Below the pieces are notes generated by a model that saw only the letters and a list, made by a program, of their open reading frames with translations, made no database searches and was not told the origin of the DNA. A stretch of DNA of 64,000 nucleotides from the NCBI GenBank assembly GCA_022572355.1, contig JACZWC010000005.1, forward strand, positions 53,207 to 117,206, read 5' to 3'. Of the stretch, positions 48,381-56,173 are shown piece by piece. Each line of letters starts with the position of its first letter. Position 1 is the first letter of the stretch. Both the position numbers and the translations under genes were made by a program. This DNA is from Bacteroidota bacterium (GTDB lineage: Bacteria; Bacteroidota; Bacteroidia; NORP154).

Positions 48381-49664
48381 CTAGATAATCATCCCTGCAC
48401 CAACAGTTTCATTGGTGCCTTCATCAATTAGAATAACGCTACCAGTAGTTCTGTTTCGGCTGTACTTGTCAAAGAAGAAAGGTTGAGTAGTTCGTATGGA
48501 AATACGGGCAATGTCATTTAACCCAACATTCTTGTCGTCTTCAATTCTATGAAGATTATTTACATTGACCTTATAGCGAATGTCTTTTATAATACACCTT
48601 GCCTCTTTTGTAGTGTGTTTGACTCCATACTTTCCATTAAGACTCATCGGTTTTTCACTTAACCAGCAAATCATGAGCTCTATGTCCTGGCTAATGTGAG
48701 GAACATTATTCACTCTAACGATCATGTCGCCCCGGCTAATATCAATTTCATCCTCAAGTCTTATGGTTATTGACATAGGTGCAAATGCCTCCTTGATTTC
48801 TCCATCATAGCTGTCAATTGAAGAAATCGTTGACGTAAAACCTGATGGTAAGATCATCACTTCATCACCGGCTTTGAATACTCCTCCCGCAACTTTACCA
48901 GCATAACCCCTGTAATCGTGATGTTCAGTGGACTGAGGCCTGATAACAGCTTGAACAGGAAAGCGGCAATCCACGTGATTGAGGTCACTGCCAATGTGAA
49001 TGGTTTCTAGCAAATACATCAGAGTCGGCCCGTCAAACCAATCCATGTTTTTGGAACGATTTACGATATTATCTCCTTTCAATGCACTAATCGGGACAAA
49101 TCGCAGATCTGCAATCTCGAGCTTTGACGCAAATGCCTTGAAGTGCATCTTGATGCTTTCAAAGGTATCTTGGTCCCAATCCACCAGGTCCATTTTGTTG
49201 ATGCAAACAACCATGTGCGGAATTTTCAGAAGAGACGCAATAAAGGAATGGCGGCAAGTTTGCTCCACAACTCCTTTTCTGGCGTCTATGAGTATAATCG
49301 CCAGTCGTGCGCTGGACGCACCCGTAACCATATTCCGGGTATACTGAACATGGCCAGGAGTATCCGCAATGATGAATTTTCTTTTTGGAGTGGCAAAATA
49401 CCGATAGGCCACATCAATCGTGATGCCTTGCTCTCGCTCAGCTCTCAGCCCATCTGTAAGCAAGGCCAGGTTAACTGTCGATTCTCCCTTCTGCTCGCTG
49501 GATTTTTTGATGGCATCATACTGGTCATCAAATATAGATTTGCTGTCGTATAAAAGCCGCCCGATCAATGTGCTCTTGCCGTCATCTACACTCCCCACAG
49601 TGGTGAAGCGTAAAATTTCCAGATTCATGTACGTCTTTGAATCTATGCCGTTGGTCTCTTTCAT
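48381..49664 (-). CDS. cysN: Sulfate adenylyltransferase GTPase subunit CysN
   Basis: A 427-residue EF-Tu-like GTPase that drives APS synthesis with CysD. G1 GSVDDGKST (24-32), G3 DTPGH and G4 NKMD are present. No fused APS kinase domain follows, matching the separate cysC upstream. The ATG shares a base with the cysD stop (TAATG), so the two are translationally coupled. A second in-frame ATG 12 codons later is also possible. Confidence 0.95.
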   Translation of the reverse strand: MKETNGIDSKTYMNLEILRFTTVGSVDDGKSTLIGRLLYDSKSIFDDQYDAIKKSSEQKGESTVNLALLTDGLRAEREQGITIDVAYRYFATPKRKFIIADTPGHVQYTRNMVTGASSARLAIILIDARKGVVEQTCRHSFIASLLKIPHMVVCINKMDLVDWDQDTFESIKMHFKAFASKLEIADLRFVPISALKGDNIVNRSKNMDWFDGPTLMYLLETIHIGSDLNHVDCRFPVQAVIRPQSTEHHDYRGYAGKVAGGVFKAGDEVMILPSGFTSTISSIDSYDGEIKEAFAPMSITIRLEDEIDISRGDMIVRVNNVPHISQDIELMICWLSEKPMSLNGKYGVKHTTKEARCIIKDIRYKVNVNNLHRIEDDKNVGLNDIARISIRTTQPFFFDKYSRNRTTGSVILIDEGTNETVGAGMII

Positions 49665-50572
49665 TAAAAGTATCCTTCCTTTTTACGATCTTCCATTGCA
49701 GCTTCAGTCCGCTGGTCGTCTAATCTTCCCCCACGTTCAGTCGACCTCGCCGATGCAACTTCTTCAATAACTTCCTCTATTGAAGAAGCAGAGGATTCAA
49801 TGGCACCTGTGCAGGTCATATCTCCAATGGTCCTGAATCGAACAATCTTCTCCTCTACTATTTCGTTGTCTCTCACTGCAATAAATTCGGATGCTGCGAG
49901 CAATATGCCGTTGCGTTTCAACACTTTTCGTTTATGAGAAAAGTAAATTGATGGGGTATCCAATTTTTCCTGCAACATATACTGCCAAACATCCATTTCG
50001 GTCCAGTTGCTCAACGGGAATATCCTGAAATGCTCTCCTGCATTCTTTCTACCATTGAATAAACTCCAGAGTTCAGCTCGTTGGTTTTTCGGATCCCATT
50101 GTCCAAACTCATCGCGATGCGAAAAAAACCGTTCTTTCGCCCTTGCTTTTTCTTCATCCCTTCGGGCGCCGCCTATGGCAGCATCGAATTTGTGCTTTTC
50201 AATGGCTTCCAATAGCGTTGTGGTTTGTAGCGCATTTCTACTCGCGTTAGGGCCTTTCTCCTCTGAAACTTTTCCGCTATCAATAGTATCTTGTACCGAT
50301 GCAATTATCAGGTGAACGCCAACTTCTTTTACCAACTTATCTCTAAATTCAATGGTTTCGGGAAAGTTATGCCCCGTATCGACATGTAAAAAGGAAAATG
50401 GGATCTTGGCAGGATGAAACGCCTTGCGTGCAAGATGACAAATTGTAATCGAATCTTTACCGCCGGAGAACATCAGCACGGGGTTTTCGAATTGTGCCGC
50501 CACTTCCCTGATAACATAGATAGCTTCAGCCTCAAGCTCCCCCAGGTGACTTAGATTATATGACGAGATCAT
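49664..50572 (-). CDS. cysD: Sulfate adenylyltransferase subunit CysD
   Basis: A 302-residue PP-loop enzyme that forms adenosine 5'-phosphosulfate from ATP and sulfate. The PP-loop SGGKDS lies at residues 36-41, and the RRDEEKARAKERFFSHRDEF region is characteristic. It follows cysC by 32 bases and overlaps cysN by one base. No APS/PAPS reductase or sulfite reductase is in the window. Confidence 0.96.
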   Translation of the reverse strand: MISSYNLSHLGELEAEAIYVIREVAAQFENPVLMFSGGKDSITICHLARKAFHPAKIPFSFLHVDTGHNFPETIEFRDKLVKEVGVHLIIASVQDTIDSGKVSEEKGPNASRNALQTTTLLEAIEKHKFDAAIGGARRDEEKARAKERFFSHRDEFGQWDPKNQRAELWSLFNGRKNAGEHFRIFPLSNWTEMDVWQYMLQEKLDTPSIYFSHKRKVLKRNGILLAASEFIAVRDNEIVEEKIVRFRTIGDMTCTGAIESSASSIEEVIEEVASARSTERGGRLDDQRTEAAMEDRKKEGYF

Positions 50573-50604
50573 AATGTATGATTATAAAAAGAGTGCGAAG
50601 ATAC

Positions 50605-51213
50605 TCATTCTACCGGAGAAAGAATAGGAGAGAGATACTCTAATATCAATTGAACGGATTGATCGATATTGTGCTCGTCCGTTTTTACTACCAAATCCGG
50701 ATTTTCAGGTGCTTCAAACGGAGCGTCTATTCCGGTAAAATCTTTTATTTCACCTTTTCTTGCCTTTTTGTAAAGCCCTTTAACGTCTCTTTCCTCACAT
50801 GCCGCTAGCGACGCATTAATATAAACTTCAATAAAATCCTCGTCCCCGATTATTTCCCTGGCTATCTGTCTAATTGATTTGGTCGGACTCACAAAGCAGT
50901 TGATAGTTACGATGCCGCAATTCAAAAACAGCTTGGATACCTCAGCGATTCTCCTGATGTTCTCCGCTCTGTCCTCATCTGAAAACCCCAAATTGTTGTT
51001 AATACCAGTTCTGATATTATCCCCATCCAGTATTTGGGTCAACATCCCCGCTTCCGCTAGCTTTTTTTCCAGCGCGATGGCCAAGGTGGTCTTTCCAGAA
51101 CCAGATAATCCGGTCATCCAGATGACTTTGGATTTTTGTTTAAGCAGTGATTGTTTATCCTTTCGGCCTAAAATGCTGTCAAAATCTGGGAATATGTTCT
51201 CTGATATACTCAT
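50605..51213 (-). CDS. cysC: Adenylyl-sulfate kinase CysC
   Basis: A 202-residue kinase that converts APS to PAPS. Walker A GLSGSGKTT (35-43), the DGDNIR motif and the CFVSPTKSIR loop are present; Ser in SPTK is the usual phosphorylated or substrate residue position. First gene of the cysC-cysD-cysN unit. PAPS can feed either reduction or sulfonation of glycans; the window does not decide which. Confidence 0.95.
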   Translation of the reverse strand: MSISENIFPDFDSILGRKDKQSLLKQKSKVIWMTGLSGSGKTTLAIALEKKLAEAGMLTQILDGDNIRTGINNNLGFSDEDRAENIRRIAEVSKLFLNCGIVTINCFVSPTKSIRQIAREIIGDEDFIEVYINASLAACEERDVKGLYKKARKGEIKDFTGIDAPFEAPENPDLVVKTDEHNIDQSVQLILEYLSPILSPVE

Positions 51214-51230
51214 TAGGGGTGATTCTGCTG

Positions 51231-51238
51231 CAAATTTA
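51231..51238 (-). promoter_or_regulatory. -7 box for the cysCDN operon
   Basis: On the minus strand this is TAAATTTG, matching TAnnTTTG, 18 bases before the cysC ATG. The predicted leader would be only about 10 bases, which is short but occurs in this phylum. The -33 element is not clear. Confidence 0.4.
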
Positions 51239-51377
51239 GCGAATAGTATCCCAAACGTGCCTTAATCGTGCAATATTGCGGTGAAGGCACACTTAAATGG
51301 AAATTCAGCAATAATAAATTGTTAATTGTTCGTTTTTTATATGAGGTAATATCGTAACCTTCAGAACCTGAATTACG

Positions 51378-51385
51378 TATCTTTG
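51378..51385 (+). promoter_or_regulatory. -7 box for deoC
   Basis: TATCTTTG, a perfect TAnnTTTG, gives a start near 51392 and a 12-base leader to the ATG at 51404. Its presence shows that the TTG at 51383, inside the box, is not the deoC start. Confidence 0.5.
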
Positions 51386-51403
51386 GGTTCTGTAAATTTT
51401 AAT

Positions 51404-52321
51404 ATGAACACAATGCCGACAATAACGATTCCAGATTTCAGTCTTTCAGCCAGGATAGATCAGGTGGGGATTGAAGAGCGAGCTTCGAGATTTACCAAGC
51501 GTAGCATAAAAACAGCTGCTAAGATTGAAGGCTTGAATCTGGTGCTGAGCATGATTGACCTCACCACACTTGAAGGTAAAGATACTGCCGGTAAGGTGAA
51601 ACAATTATGCTATAAGGCAATGCACCTCAACGATTCTTATGAGGGCCTTCCTACCGTGGCAGCTATTTGCGTTTATCCCACTTTCGTGAAGGTCGCAAAA
51701 AATGCGCTGAAAGGATCTGGAATAAATGTAGCTGCAGTGGCAACGGCATTTCCCAGTGGCCAGGCTCCAAAGAGTGTTAAAATTGCAGACACCAAATATG
51801 CTGTTCGTCAGGGGGCCGATGAGATTGACATGGTTATTTCGCGAGGAAGGTTTCTAAACGGAGACTATAACTTTGTGTTTGATGAAATCGCGGAAATTAA
51901 GGAAGCGTGCGGAGAGGCGCATCTTAAGGTAATTCTGGAAACGGGAGAGTTGAACACACTCGATAATGTAAGAAGGGCAAGTGATATTGCCATGCATGCG
52001 GGCGCAGACTTTATTAAGACATCCACAGGCAAAATATCACCCGCTGCGACCATGCCTGTAACATTGGTTATGTTAGAAGCTATCCGCGATTATTACTACA
52101 AAACAGGAAAGATGGTGGGGATGAAACCCGCAGGAGGTATTTCAAAAGCAAAACTTGCATTGCATTATTTGGTAATGGTTAAGGAGACCTTGGGAAATGC
52201 ATGGATGACTCCGACGTGGTTTAGATTTGGAGCGAGCAGCCTTGCCAACGATGTGCTGATGCAACTTTCAAAGCAGAAAACCGGTAATTATCAATCACTA
52301 GATTATTTTTCATTGGATTGA
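51404..52321 (+). CDS. deoC: Deoxyribose-phosphate aldolase
   Basis: A 305-residue class I aldolase splitting 2-deoxyribose 5-phosphate to glyceraldehyde 3-phosphate and acetaldehyde. The Schiff-base lysine is in DFIKTSTGK, and a second conserved lysine is in GMKPAGGIS. The long form, with about 50 extra N-terminal residues, is usual in Bacteroidota. The start is ATG 51404 or 51413. A decayed copy of its last 34 codons lies 340 bases downstream at 52665-52769. Confidence 0.94.
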   Translation: MNTMPTITIPDFSLSARIDQVGIEERASRFTKRSIKTAAKIEGLNLVLSMIDLTTLEGKDTAGKVKQLCYKAMHLNDSYEGLPTVAAICVYPTFVKVAKNALKGSGINVAAVATAFPSGQAPKSVKIADTKYAVRQGADEIDMVISRGRFLNGDYNFVFDEIAEIKEACGEAHLKVILETGELNTLDNVRRASDIAMHAGADFIKTSTGKISPAATMPVTLVMLEAIRDYYYKTGKMVGMKPAGGISKAKLALHYLVMVKETLGNAWMTPTWFRFGASSLANDVLMQLSKQKTGNYQSLDYFSLD

Positions 52322-52360
52322 GAGGATTATGATATGCGGTAATGTCAGTTAGCAAAAGAA

Positions 52361-52624
52361 ATGAAGATTACGAAAAAACACGTAGCAGAAAAAATAATCA
52401 ATTATCTGAAGCACAAAATAACTATTGAAGCCCTGGTGGATTGGGCGGAAAATGCCATGATGGATACACAATTCGAGGAACAGGAGGCGGAAGAAATCAC
52501 AGATGTGATAAGTCGTTTGGGCCTTGCAGATGTGAAAGCATTTGGCTTGCTGTGGGAAGATTGCGAAGAGATGATGGCCAAGTTGGGTTACAAGGTAAAT
52601 ATTAATATTTCAGAAGCTGTTTAG
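52361..52624 (+). CDS. Small acidic helical protein of unknown function
   Basis: An 87-residue protein opening MKITKKHVAEKIINYL with several short helices and a Glu-rich centre; VDWAENAMMD and GLADVKAFGLLWEDCEE look conserved, as in a small family I recall from scattered genomes. No catalytic motif is visible. It sits between intact deoC and a deoC remnant, so it may have arrived or been duplicated with the event that made the remnant. Confidence 0.7.
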   Translation: MKITKKHVAEKIINYLKHKITIEALVDWAENAMMDTQFEEQEAEEITDVISRLGLADVKAFGLLWEDCEEMMAKLGYKVNINISEAV

Positions 52625-52664
52625 AAAATAGTTGTGGTGAATAAGCTCGATCGGAAATTTGATG

Positions 52665-52769
52665 TGGTTCAGGTTTGGAGCGAGCAGCCTGGCACATGAT
52701 GTATTGATGCAACTTTCCAAACAGGAAACGGGTAATTACCAGTCGATAGCTTACTATTCATGGGATTGA
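52665..52769 (+). pseudogene. Remnant of a second deoC 3' end
   Basis: Thirty-five codons including a stop read WFRFGASSLAHDVLMQLS and on to YYSWD, closely matching the last 34 residues and stop of the intact DeoC encoded at 51404-52321 (WFRFGASSLANDVLMQLS to YFSLD). Synonymous differences are numerous, so the copy is not recent. No upstream part of the gene or start codon remains: homology stops abruptly at about 52662. Confidence 0.85.
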
Positions 52770-52806
52770 ATACTAATAAGTTGCGTTTATCCGGAAAATG
52801 GCGGGT

Positions 52807-52832
52807 AATAAACGTAATTAATTACGTTTATT
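52807..52832. repeat. Perfect 26-base palindrome
   Basis: AATAAACGTAATT is followed at once by its exact reverse complement. There is no spacer loop and no T-run, so a protein-binding or recombination site is likelier than a terminator. It lies at the border between the conserved chromosome and the accessory segment. Confidence 0.6.
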
Positions 52833-52915
52833 GGGTCGTTGTACCCAATTTTGAGAAATTGGAGGTTATTGGTTATTTGTTAAAAAATGAATAACGAATA
52901 TCAAACAACGAATGA

Positions 52916-52945
52916 TGAATTAAGAAGTGATTAGGCAAGAACTTT
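52916..52945. repeat. Direct repeat copy 1 (TTAAGAAGTGAT element)
   Basis: About 26 of 30 bases match the segment at 53622-53651 in the same orientation (shared core TTAAGAAGTGAT, then CAAGAA). The pair brackets about 700 bases holding two tiny membrane genes and two long hairpins. Confidence 0.5.
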
Positions 52946-53131
52946 TCGAGAAGAAAGGATAAGCCATCCAAAAAAACACATCCCTGCTCCAAAGCCAAGA
53001 TTGAGAATATGTTTAAACAAAGTTTCTTCAAATTTCCACGAAACAATGGAACCTATGAGAATAATTATCCCAAAAACTATAAAAAAACCACCAGTAATTT
53101 TTAGAGAGTTCAAAGCTTCCTTTTTATTCAT
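52931..53131 (-). CDS. Small two-helix membrane protein
   Basis: A 66-residue protein with a short basic N-terminus (MNKKEALNSLK) and two hydrophobic helices (GGFFIVFGIIILIGSIVSW and ILNLGFGAGMCFFGWLIL). No recognised family. It is the first of several tiny membrane-protein genes in the accessory segment. Base composition is very AT-rich compared with the core genes. Confidence 0.55.
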   Translation of the reverse strand: MNKKEALNSLKITGGFFIVFGIIILIGSIVSWKFEETLFKHILNLGFGAGMCFFGWLILSSRKVLA

Positions 53132-53179
53132 ATAATTAAAAAGGTAATCTCTTTTTTAAACATGCTCTTTAATAATATC

Positions 53180-53299
53180 TTACATTATTGGCCCAAAAAA
53201 TGTGGCTATTGCCCACATTATCATAATTAAGATAAAGAGGATAATCAACCATTTGGACCCTTTAATTGGTTTTTCAACTTTTTGATACAAATCGCCCAT
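53180..53299 (-). CDS. Tiny single-helix membrane protein
   Basis: The frame is open for 76 codons, but the credible start is the ATG at 53299, giving 39 residues (MGDLYQKVEKPIKGSKW then a hydrophobic helix). This start is supported by the leader just upstream, which is nearly identical to the one before the gene at 53904-54191 and has the same spacing from -7 box to ATG. Function unknown. Confidence 0.5.
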   Translation of the reverse strand: MGDLYQKVEKPIKGSKWLIILFILIMIMWAIATFFGPIM

Positions 53300-53300
53300 G

Positions 53301-53370
53301 ATTAATAAATTTTTAAGGTTAATAATTCTCAAATATAAAAAATCCTTCAAAAGACTTGCAGAATTGAAAA
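53301..53370 (-). repeat. Duplicated leader/promoter module, copy A
   Basis: About 70 bases that match 54193-54260 at close to 88 percent. On the minus strand it holds TATATTTG (plus coordinates 53330-53337), a perfect -7 box, about 30 bases before the ATG at 53299. Confidence 0.7.
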
Positions 53371-53436
53371 TGTAAAAGATGGTTACAAGCCCCAAGCCCA
53401 CAAGGTTCATTTAAAGGGATGATTTTGCCACCACAC

Positions 53437-53509
53437 AGCAAATACATTCAAATTTTACTTTGAGAATGTTTATTTTTTAAGGTAAAGCAAAAATTTGAAA
53501 GAATTTGCT
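53437..53509. repeat. Long imperfect hairpin 1 of a tandem pair
   Basis: The arm at 53437-53461 (AGCAAATACATTCAAATTTT then ACTTT) pairs with 53484-53509 (AAAGCAAAAATTTGAAAG then AATTTGCT) with few mismatches and one bulge. The central loop contains GTTTATTTTTT. The whole unit is repeated, diverged, at 53540-53605. Confidence 0.6.
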
Positions 53510-53539
53510 TTTGCTCCTATACAAAATTTGCCTTCCTTT

Positions 53540-53605
53540 CAAGTACATTCAAATTTTCTTTTAGTGTTTATTTTTATTGGATAAAGAAAATTTGAAAAGA
53601 ACTTG
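53540..53605. repeat. Long imperfect hairpin 2 of a tandem pair
   Basis: The arm at 53540-53563 (CAAGTACATTCAAATTTTCT then TTTA) pairs with 53582-53605 (TAAAGAAAATTTGAAAAG then AACTTG). It shares TACATTCAAATTTT, GTTTATTTTT and AAATTTGAAA with hairpin 1. Nothing coding is seen here. Candidate cassette recombination site, small mobile repeat or structured RNA. Confidence 0.6.
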
Positions 53606-53621
53606 ACCCCAACGCTCAAAC

Positions 53622-53651
53622 TGATTTAAGAAGTGATAAGCAAGAAACTTT
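53622..53651. repeat. Direct repeat copy 2 (TTAAGAAGTGAT element)
   Basis: Partner of 52916-52945. The region 53300-53722 between the small genes otherwise holds the leader module and the tandem hairpins and no further gene. Confidence 0.5.
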
Positions 53652-53722
53652 AATTTAGAGTTTTTATTTTTTTAGAAAAAGGAATTGGAAAAGTATTTAA
53701 TTAGTTTTTTGTTTCATTTAGT

Positions 53723-53902
53723 ATGGATTGGATATTAGGGATAATAATTTTGATTATGCTATTAATGATCTTAATATTTGCAATAGCCAAATATGCAAGA
53801 AAATCAAAAATTAAGAGAATCTGTAAAAGGATTGCAAAATCAATCCTTTTAGGAGTTCGTGGTCTTTCGGACAAAGATAGAGAGGCTCTGCTTGAAAGAT
53901 AG
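53723..53902 (+). CDS. Small membrane protein with basic tail
   Basis: A 59-residue frame: one strong hydrophobic helix (ILGIIILIMLLMILIFAIA) followed by a Lys/Arg-rich stretch (KYARKSKIKRICKRIAK) and a polar end GLSDKDREALLER. The helix-then-basic layout is a plausible single-pass protein, although the length is close to chance in AT-rich DNA. Its stop is one base from the end of the convergent gene at 53904. Confidence 0.45.
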   Translation: MDWILGIIILIMLLMILIFAIAKYARKSKIKRICKRIAKSILLGVRGLSDKDREALLER

Positions 53903-53903
53903 T

Positions 53904-54191
53904 TTAAACTTTTCCCAAAGCTAAAAAGATTATTCCCGCTAAAAGTAAAAGGGTAAAAATTGTAAAGACAAATGCTTTGAATGTTGGAGAATTTGAAGAT
54001 TTTGCTGTGTTATTCCACCATGCTATAAAAATCCAATATCCAATAAATCCTCCAAAAATTGCAAAAAGCGAAGCAGGAATAGTTTCTTTGACTATTGATA
54101 AACCAAAAAATCCACCTATTGCAAAAGAGATTACAAAGGAAAATAACCGAGCAATCCCCTCAAATATGCCCTTGTTAATATCATTAGACAT
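53904..54191 (-). CDS. Small three-helix membrane protein
   Basis: A 95-residue protein (MSNDINKGIFEGIARLF) with three hydrophobic helices. The ATG at 54191 is preferred over one two codons upstream because the duplicated leader module places the same -7 box and spacing before it as before the gene at 53299. No family recognised. Confidence 0.6.
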   Translation of the reverse strand: MSNDINKGIFEGIARLFSFVISFAIGGFFGLSIVKETIPASLFAIFGGFIGYWIFIAWWNNTAKSSNSPTFKAFVFTIFTLLLLAGIIFLALGKV

Positions 54192-54192
54192 A

Positions 54193-54260
54193 ATCAATAA
54201 ATTTTAAGATTAATAATTCTCAAATATAAAAAATCCTTCAAAAAATTTGCATAATTAAAA
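54193..54260 (-). repeat. Duplicated leader/promoter module, copy B
   Basis: Homologous to 53301-53370. The minus-strand -7 box TATATTTG is at plus coordinates 54221-54228. Because the coding sequences downstream are unrelated, the leader itself has been copied. Confidence 0.7.
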
Positions 54261-54534
54261 AATTCTTATATTAGAACCCTAAATAACTATGAAAAGATGA
54301 TATAATTATCTTAAACACATAACAAAAAAGTAGCGTTACTAATGTTTCTCTTGCTTTAAAATCGCTAATCAATGTACGGAGAAAGTTAGAAAATGCGCCC
54401 TTCGGGGCGTGCAATTTTCTTACTGACTTCAGGCGTACAAGGTGTTTAGCGATACCCGAAGCAAGTTGGACGAAGTAGAGGTTCACGCCCTTTTTTGTTG
54501 CTCAATGTTAACCAATTTATTAAATAAGAGAATT
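54261..54534. other. Non-coding region with a strong GC-rich hairpin
   Basis: At 54388-54420 AGAAAAT and ATTTTCT flank GCGCCC-TTCG-GGGCGT, forming a stable hairpin with a UUCG-type loop. A 71-codon antisense frame crosses the area but looks like a shadow. The region precedes the T9SS protein at 54535 and could be its leader or a cassette border. Confidence 0.45.
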
Positions 54535-56106
54535 ATGAAAAAGCTAATTTTTACAATTTCAGCAATGTTAATTTCAAGTTTTACCTTTTCACAAACAACA
54601 GTAAACATTGAACCACCATTAGATGATGCTTGGGTTTATGAAGCCAATCCAAACAATAATTATGGAAGTTCAGTTAATTTAAATGTAGGATATGATGTAA
54701 ATGGTGATGAAATAAGAACGCTAATAAAATGGGATTTAAATTCATTACCAAGTTGTATTAGTATTGATAATGCGCAAATAAGATTAAAACAATGGAGTAG
54801 CGATGGTCCTATGGGAGGTAGTCTTTATGCGATTGCAGGAACATGGAATGAAGGCTCTGTAACTTGGAATAATCAACCTTCTACTGGAAATTGGTATGGA
54901 ACTCAAACTTTTTCAGGCGCTGGACTTTATTTTATACCGGCAACTGATTTACTTAATGATTGGTTAACTAATGGTAATAATGGTGTAATGATTAAATGGA
55001 GCTGGGGCAATAATGGAGAAGTCCCAACATTTGAATCAAAAGAAGAGTCAGGTGCTGACCCTCGTTTGATTATTACATATAGTCTTGCTTCGCCACCATC
55101 AGTAAATACAAGTTCAACAAATACAACTTGCGGAGATAATAACGGCTCTGTTACTGCAAATGCAAGTGGTGGCACTCCCAATTATATATATAATTGGAAC
55201 AATGGTTGTACTACTTCAACTTGCAGTAATCTTAGTGCAGGAACATATGCCGTTACTGTTACTGATGCAAACGGATGCTCAACATCAGGTTCTACTTCTG
55301 TAGGTGGGAGTTCTTTTTCAGTTACTCCTACAACTATCAATGTAACTTCAAGTTTAGGAAATACATCTTTTTCAATAAGTACAAATGATAGTTGGACGGT
55401 CAGTGAAAGTTGTACTTGGATAACAAATTTAAGTCCATTAAATGGCTCTGGAGGAGGAACAGTATCTTTTAATTATAGTGAAAATACATCCCCCAGTGTA
55501 CGTACTTGTTTAATAACAGTTACTTGTGGTTCATCTACTGAAACTGTTACAATAACGCAAGACCCTGCTCCTTCATGTACAAGTCCTACAGCCACTGTGA
55601 ATGATGTTTCAGGAACAGCCCCTCTTACAATGTCATGTAGCACAACTGGCGGGACAGGTGGAAGTATTTTATATAAATGGTATAGTGGCACAATATGCTC
55701 AGGAACAGTTTTGGGTACAAATTCTACATTAACTGTATCTACAACTGGAAATTACTCCTGTAAAGCATATATTAATGGTTTTGAATCTACTTGTAATGAT
55801 TGTGATTTTGGTTTAGCCAATATAACCACAGGTATTGAAGATATTGATTTCATAAATAACCTAAGCATCTACCCCAATCCAAATACAGGCAACTTTGTTA
55901 TAGAAATGGAAATTACAAAAGTTACAGATTTGAAAATAAAATTGCTCAATGTAATTGGTCAGGTAATTTATGAAGAAAAAGTAAGCAAGTATTCAGGAAC
56001 TTATAAAAAAGAAATTGATTTACCTAATATTGAATCAGGAGTTTACTTTTTGAATATTGAAACGAAGGAAGGAGTAATAAGAAAAGAGATTTCAATTATT
56101 AGATAG
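54535..56106 (+). CDS. Secreted adhesin-like protein: DNRLRE, SprB repeat, BACON and T9SS sorting domain
   Basis: A 523-residue exported protein. ATG 54535 gives signal peptide MKKLIFTISAMLISSFTFSQ; 31 in-frame codons upstream are non-coding in character. Residues about 20-190 form a DNRLRE-type domain (IKWDLNSLPSCISIDNAQI). A SprB repeat follows (PNYIYNWNNGCTTSTCSNL), then a BACON-like domain (about 260-350, SWTVSESCTWITNLSPLNGS), an Ig-like stretch and a type A sorting domain starting SIYPNPNTGNFVIEM. It is probably exported by SprA to the surface, where BACON and DNRLRE domains may bind glycans. Confidence 0.85.
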   Translation: MKKLIFTISAMLISSFTFSQTTVNIEPPLDDAWVYEANPNNNYGSSVNLNVGYDVNGDEIRTLIKWDLNSLPSCISIDNAQIRLKQWSSDGPMGGSLYAIAGTWNEGSVTWNNQPSTGNWYGTQTFSGAGLYFIPATDLLNDWLTNGNNGVMIKWSWGNNGEVPTFESKEESGADPRLIITYSLASPPSVNTSSTNTTCGDNNGSVTANASGGTPNYIYNWNNGCTTSTCSNLSAGTYAVTVTDANGCSTSGSTSVGGSSFSVTPTTINVTSSLGNTSFSISTNDSWTVSESCTWITNLSPLNGSGGGTVSFNYSENTSPSVRTCLITVTCGSSTETVTITQDPAPSCTSPTATVNDVSGTAPLTMSCSTTGGTGGSILYKWYSGTICSGTVLGTNSTLTVSTTGNYSCKAYINGFESTCNDCDFGLANITTGIEDIDFINNLSIYPNPNTGNFVIEMEITKVTDLKIKLLNVIGQVIYEEKVSKYSGTYKKEIDLPNIESGVYFLNIETKEGVIRKEISIIR

Positions 56107-56130
56107 GTTCTGAATTAATATTTTTGAGAA

Positions 56131-56170
56131 AAAAAACCTGAACTTTAGAGTTTGGGTTTTTTGTTTTAAC
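56131..56170 (+). terminator. Rho-independent terminator after the adhesin-like gene
   Basis: AAACCTGAACT and AGTTTGGGTTT pair over 11 positions (two G-T pairs) around a TTAG loop and are followed by a run of T. It begins about 25 bases after the stop at 56106. Confidence 0.75.
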
Positions 56171-56173
56171 CTA

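Noticed and set aside
53437..53605. CRISPR array
   Set aside because: Only two diverged palindromic units of unequal length with no uniform spacers and no cas genes in the window.
54271..54486. Antisense 71-codon frame
   Set aside because: It crosses a GC-rich hairpin and the upstream region of the T9SS gene, has no family resemblance or signal features, and its composition matches non-coding DNA.
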